DNA of 7,783 bases from Promethearchaeota archaeon (GTDB lineage Archaea > Asgardarchaeota > Lokiarchaeia > Sigynarchaeales > SOKP01), in the NCBI GenBank assembly GCA_019057735.1, contig JAHLWV010000097.1, forward strand, positions 1 to 7,783. Direction: 5' to 3'. The translations under genes were made by a program, and so were the position numbers. The notes under the pieces were generated by a model that was given only the letters and a program-made list of their open reading frames with translations, had not been told where the DNA came from and did no database searches. Positions 5,483 to 7,783 of this stretch are shown in pieces; position 1 is the first letter of the stretch, and each line of letters begins with the position of its first letter.

Positions 5483-5878
5483 ATGATTGAAATTATAATA
5501 GCAGTTTTACAGATAATTTTGGCGATCGGAATTATTGGATTTTGGATTTATTTCTTTTTAGTAGAAAACAAAAATCCTGATAAGACTGAGTGGTATTTGA
5601 AACATGAACGATCTTTTCCTCTCCCTGATTTAGGTTTAATTACAACTTGTTTGATAATTTCCGCAATAGGACTTTTAACAGGGCAGAGATTTGGGCTATT
5701 CTTTACTATAGTTGCTAGTGGAGCTTTACTGTTTTTAGGTTTAATAGATTTCGCATTTAATTTTCAGAATGGTCTGTTTAAAACAAGAGACATGGATGCC
5801 TACATGAGTATCTTTATTGTTTCAGCTGTGTTAATTTTAGGTATCATTTGCCTAATTTATGGATATTTAAATTTCTAA
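5483..5878 (+). CDS. Small four-helix membrane protein of unknown function
   Basis: A 131-residue hydrophobic protein with four likely transmembrane helices at about 3-27, 49-67, 70-93 and 108-130. A polar loop after the first helix carries ENKNPDKTEWYLKHERSFPLPD (28-49), whose ERSFPLPD part looks like a conserved signature. A second loop, FQNGLFKTRDMDAY, joins helices three and four. I recognise no named family, and there is no signal peptide cleavage site. The start is ATG 5483; an in-frame GTG nine bases upstream belongs to the ribosome binding site. The KDSR-like reductase starts 22 bases after its stop with no terminator between, so the two are probably cotranscribed. A membrane partner for a lipid-type reductase is one reading, since the eukaryotic KDSR is itself membrane-anchored and the soluble protein here lacks such anchors. 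That is inference. Confidence 0.85.
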   Translation: MIEIIIAVLQIILAIGIIGFWIYFFLVENKNPDKTEWYLKHERSFPLPDLGLITTCLIISAIGLLTGQRFGLFFTIVASGALLFLGLIDFAFNFQNGLFKTRDMDAYMSIFIVSAVLILGIICLIYGYLNF

Positions 5879-5891
5879 ATTATACTGAGAA

Positions 5892-5895
5892 GTGA
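5892..5895 (+). promoter_or_regulatory. GTGA ribosome binding site deciding the KDSR-like start
   Basis: GTGA, five bases, then ATG (5901), with the GTG in frame. This is the same layout as at 5474-5483 and, on the minus strand, 995-986. Confidence 0.6.
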
Positions 5896-5900
5896 ATCAA

Positions 5901-6755
5901 ATGGCAAAAAAGAAATTAATAAAAAAACAACCTTTTAAAGGGAAAATAGCTGTCATTCCTGGTGGATCAAAGGGAATGGGCAGAGCCACAGCAAAAGACT
6001 TTTATTTGTTAGGTGGAAGCGTTTGTATAATTGCCAGAGGGATGGATGCATTAAAATCAGCTGAGGAGGAAGTTAAAAAACTTAAAACAAATAACTCTCA
6101 GTTTGTCGAAGTCATTTCATGTGATACTACAGATATGGACAAACTTACACCTTTACTCACAGACTTTATTAATAAACATGGTGTTCCAGATTACCTATTT
6201 AATTTTGTTGGTTATGCATATGCTCAATATCTCGAGAAATTAACACTTGAAGATTTCAAAAAGAATATGGATGTTAATTATTACGGTCAATTAGTTCCTA
6301 CTTTAATTTTGTTGCCATATTTAATGAAGGCAAAAAGTGGATATATTTCCCTAACATCTTCAGTAGCAGGTTATATAGGCGTAATGGGATACACTACTTA
6401 TACCCCTACTAAATTTGCTATCTTGGGTTTAGCTGAAGTTTTAAGAAATGAATTAAAACCATATAATGTTAATATATCCGTTTTATTTCCTGCTGATGTT
6501 GATACCCCTGGATTTGCGGAGGAGAATAAGTCAAAACCACCTGAATGTGCTATAATTTCAGAAGCAGTAAAATTAATGATTCCTGAGCAAATAGCTGAAA
6601 TTTTCATTGAAAGTATTTTAAAGAAAAAATTTGAAATTCTACCAGGTAAAGCAAAAATGTATAGAAAATTGAAACGTCTTTTTCCAGATTTAGTAAGAAA
6701 TATAACCGATAGTGATTACAAGAAAGCCCTAAAAAAAACTGGAAGACAAATTTAA
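5901..6755 (+). CDS. 3-ketodihydrosphingosine reductase (KDSR)-like SDR
   Basis: A complete 284-residue SDR resembling eukaryotic 3-ketodihydrosphingosine reductase (KDSR/TSC10), which reduces 3-ketosphinganine with NADPH in sphingolipid synthesis. The best evidence is ADVDTPGFAEENKSKP (198-213), close to the hallmark DTDTPGFAEEN block of KDSR. GLAEVLRNELKPYNV before it and ISE...PEQIAE after it also match. Arg46 in IIARG fits NADPH preference. Catalytic residues are present: Asn126, Ser153/Ser154 in LTSSVAG, Tyr167 and Lys171. Two motifs are altered: the glycine motif begins PGGSKGMG (20-27) with Pro for the usual Thr, and NNAG/NCAG is NFVG (101-104). The human enzyme's C-terminal membrane segments are missing. 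A basic N-terminus (MAKKKLIKK) precedes the fold. Start at ATG 5901. Since archaeal lipids are isoprenoid, the real substrate may be another keto compound; I am sure of the subfamily, not the reaction. Confidence 0.87.
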   Translation: MAKKKLIKKQPFKGKIAVIPGGSKGMGRATAKDFYLLGGSVCIIARGMDALKSAEEEVKKLKTNNSQFVEVISCDTTDMDKLTPLLTDFINKHGVPDYLFNFVGYAYAQYLEKLTLEDFKKNMDVNYYGQLVPTLILLPYLMKAKSGYISLTSSVAGYIGVMGYTTYTPTKFAILGLAEVLRNELKPYNVNISVLFPADVDTPGFAEENKSKPPECAIISEAVKLMIPEQIAEIFIESILKKKFEILPGKAKMYRKLKRLFPDLVRNITDSDYKKALKKTGRQI

Positions 6756-6757
6756 AA

Positions 6758-6775
6758 TTTTTTATTTTTTATTTT
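6758..6775 (+). terminator. T-tract terminator after the KDSR-like gene
   Basis: Three T runs (six, six and four) separated by single A residues begin two bases after the stop codon. This is typical of an archaeal U-rich terminator, with no hairpin visible. Confidence 0.55.
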
Positions 6776-6846
6776 AAAACTATATTGTTTTTAATTATTA
6801 AACGAATTACAATTATGAAAAAAAATTATTTAAAAGATATTTCAGT

Positions 6847-7783
6847 ATGCGAAAAATAGGGCTTATTATTAATCCTATTGCAGGAATGGGTGGAAGTGTA
6901 GGACTTAAAGGAACTGATGGTGCTATATTAAATAAAGCTATTGAAATGGGAGCTAAGCCAATAACCCCCAACAGAATCCGTTATTTTCTTTCTAATATAA
7001 AAACCAAAGGTAAAATTCATTTATTAGTTGCTCCAGGAAATATGGGCGCTAATGTTGTTAAAGAAACTGGCATAAATTTCGAAATAATAGGTGATATCAA
7101 TCAAGAAACTACCGCCGAAGATACAAAAAAAATAGCTAAAATGATGATACAACAAAACATTGAATTATTAATTTTTTGTGGTGGAGACGGGACAGCCAGA
7201 GATATTCACGACGCCATTGGCTTATCTATACCTGTTGTGGCGATACCTTCTGGCGTTAAAATGTTCAGCTCTGTTTTTGCCATTAACCCTAGAGCTGCTG
7301 CCGAAATTGTTGATAAATTCGTAAAGGAAACAGTAGAACTTCAAGAAAAAGAGGTTTTAGATATTAATGAACAATCGTTTCGAGAAGGAATTTTAGATTC
7401 AAGACTATATGGATACTTAAATGTTCCTAAAGTTATAAATCTTCTACAGGCTGGAAAAGATGGTTCTAAAATAGGAAGATCCATTGAAGAAAATAAACAT
7501 GAAATTGCTCAACATGTTATTGAAAATTTAGAAGATGATACATTATATTTACTTGGGCCCGGTACAACTGTAAAAGCAATCACCGATCAGTTAAAGTTAA
7601 CAAAAAGCTTACTTGGAGTAGATGCTCTTTATAACGATAAGATTGTTGGTATAGATTTAAATGAACGTGGAATTATAGAACTTTTGGATAAATATAAAAA
7701 GGCAGAGATTATTGTTTCGCCAATAGGTGGGCAAGGATTTATTTTTGGAAGAGGTAATAAACAGATTACCCCTAAAGTTCTAG
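6847..7783 (+). CDS. ATP-NAD kinase family protein (COG3199 type), 3' end missing
   Basis: The open frame gives 312 residues from ATG 6847 to the window edge with no stop. The family is about 370 long, so perhaps 60 residues are missing. Seen: RKIGLIINPIAGMGG (2-16), the subgroup signature GLKGTDG (19-25), the kinase motif CGGDGTARD (112-120), IPSGVKMFSS (134-143), GPGTT (237-241) and SPIGGQGFIFGRGN (293-306). The GGDGT motif is that of NAD and diacylglycerol kinases; the family is annotated as phosphorylating NAD to NADP, and some relatives (AcoX) sit in acetoin catabolism gene clusters. The N-terminus matches the family, so the start is secure, but no Shine-Dalgarno sequence precedes it, unlike the other genes here. 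A role in supplying NADPH to the reductases upstream is possible; the T tracts between suggest separate transcription. Confidence 0.92.
   Translation, partial: MRKIGLIINPIAGMGGSVGLKGTDGAILNKAIEMGAKPITPNRIRYFLSNIKTKGKIHLLVAPGNMGANVVKETGINFEIIGDINQETTAEDTKKIAKMMIQQNIELLIFCGGDGTARDIHDAIGLSIPVVAIPSGVKMFSSVFAINPRAAAEIVDKFVKETVELQEKEVLDINEQSFREGILDSRLYGYLNVPKVINLLQAGKDGSKIGRSIEENKHEIAQHVIENLEDDTLYLLGPGTTVKAITDQLKLTKSLLGVDALYNDKIVGIDLNERGIIELLDKYKKAEIIVSPIGGQGFIFGRGNKQITPKVL

Noticed and set aside
6398..6607. Minus-strand open frame inside the KDSR-like gene
   Set aside because: It is an antisense shadow of the conserved KDSR block; no start signal or family match is visible.

Overview
The window is AT-rich and reads as archaeal. 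Candidate promoters are BRE/TATA-like elements rather than -35/-10 boxes. Ribosome binding sites are mostly GTGA or GGTGA type, complementary to an archaeal 16S tail. The last gene is a COG3199-type ATP-NAD kinase of the kind common in archaea. A DUF433/DUF5615 pair, a lysine-fermentation-type enzyme and a eukaryote-like 3-ketodihydrosphingosine reductase homologue would fit an Asgard (Lokiarchaeia-like) genome. That placement is an inference from gene content; there is no marker gene here to prove it.

Left part, minus strand. In transcription order: a class III PLP aminotransferase of the glutamate-1-semialdehyde aminomutase type (1091-2335), a DUF433 antitoxin-like protein (750-986), a DUF5615 PIN-like toxin (392-745), and the first 101 residues of a beta-keto acid cleavage enzyme (BKACE/Kce family; start at 304, running off the left edge). 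The aminotransferase and the cleavage enzyme could share an amino-acid catabolic role, with the toxin-antitoxin pair lying between them.

Middle. Divergent from the aminotransferase is a very small plus-strand gene for a protein with ten cysteines and two desulforedoxin-like CC-x3-M units (about 2564-2737). Its ribosome binding site points to ATA rather than ATG as the start. It converges on a 526-residue minus-strand coiled-coil protein I do not recognise (2782-4362), whose stop codon sits inside a perfect hairpin followed by a T tract.

Right part, plus strand. A classical SDR oxidoreductase (4529-5341) is followed by its own T-tract terminator. Next come a four-helix membrane protein (5483-5878) and a KDSR-like reductase (5901-6755) in a probable two-gene operon. 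A COG3199 ATP-NAD kinase (from 6847, open at the right edge) ends the window. Two NAD(P)-dependent dehydrogenases beside an NAD kinase suggest a redox or lipid-metabolism neighbourhood, but no single pathway is proven.

Most intergenic gaps are under 240 bases and hold promoters, ribosome binding sites and T-tract terminators. I found no rRNA, tRNA, CRISPR array, insertion sequence or long repeat. The items most worth following up are the Cys-rich miniprotein with its possible AUA start, the unrecognised coiled-coil protein, and the KDSR-like reductase with its altered cofactor motifs and membrane partner.
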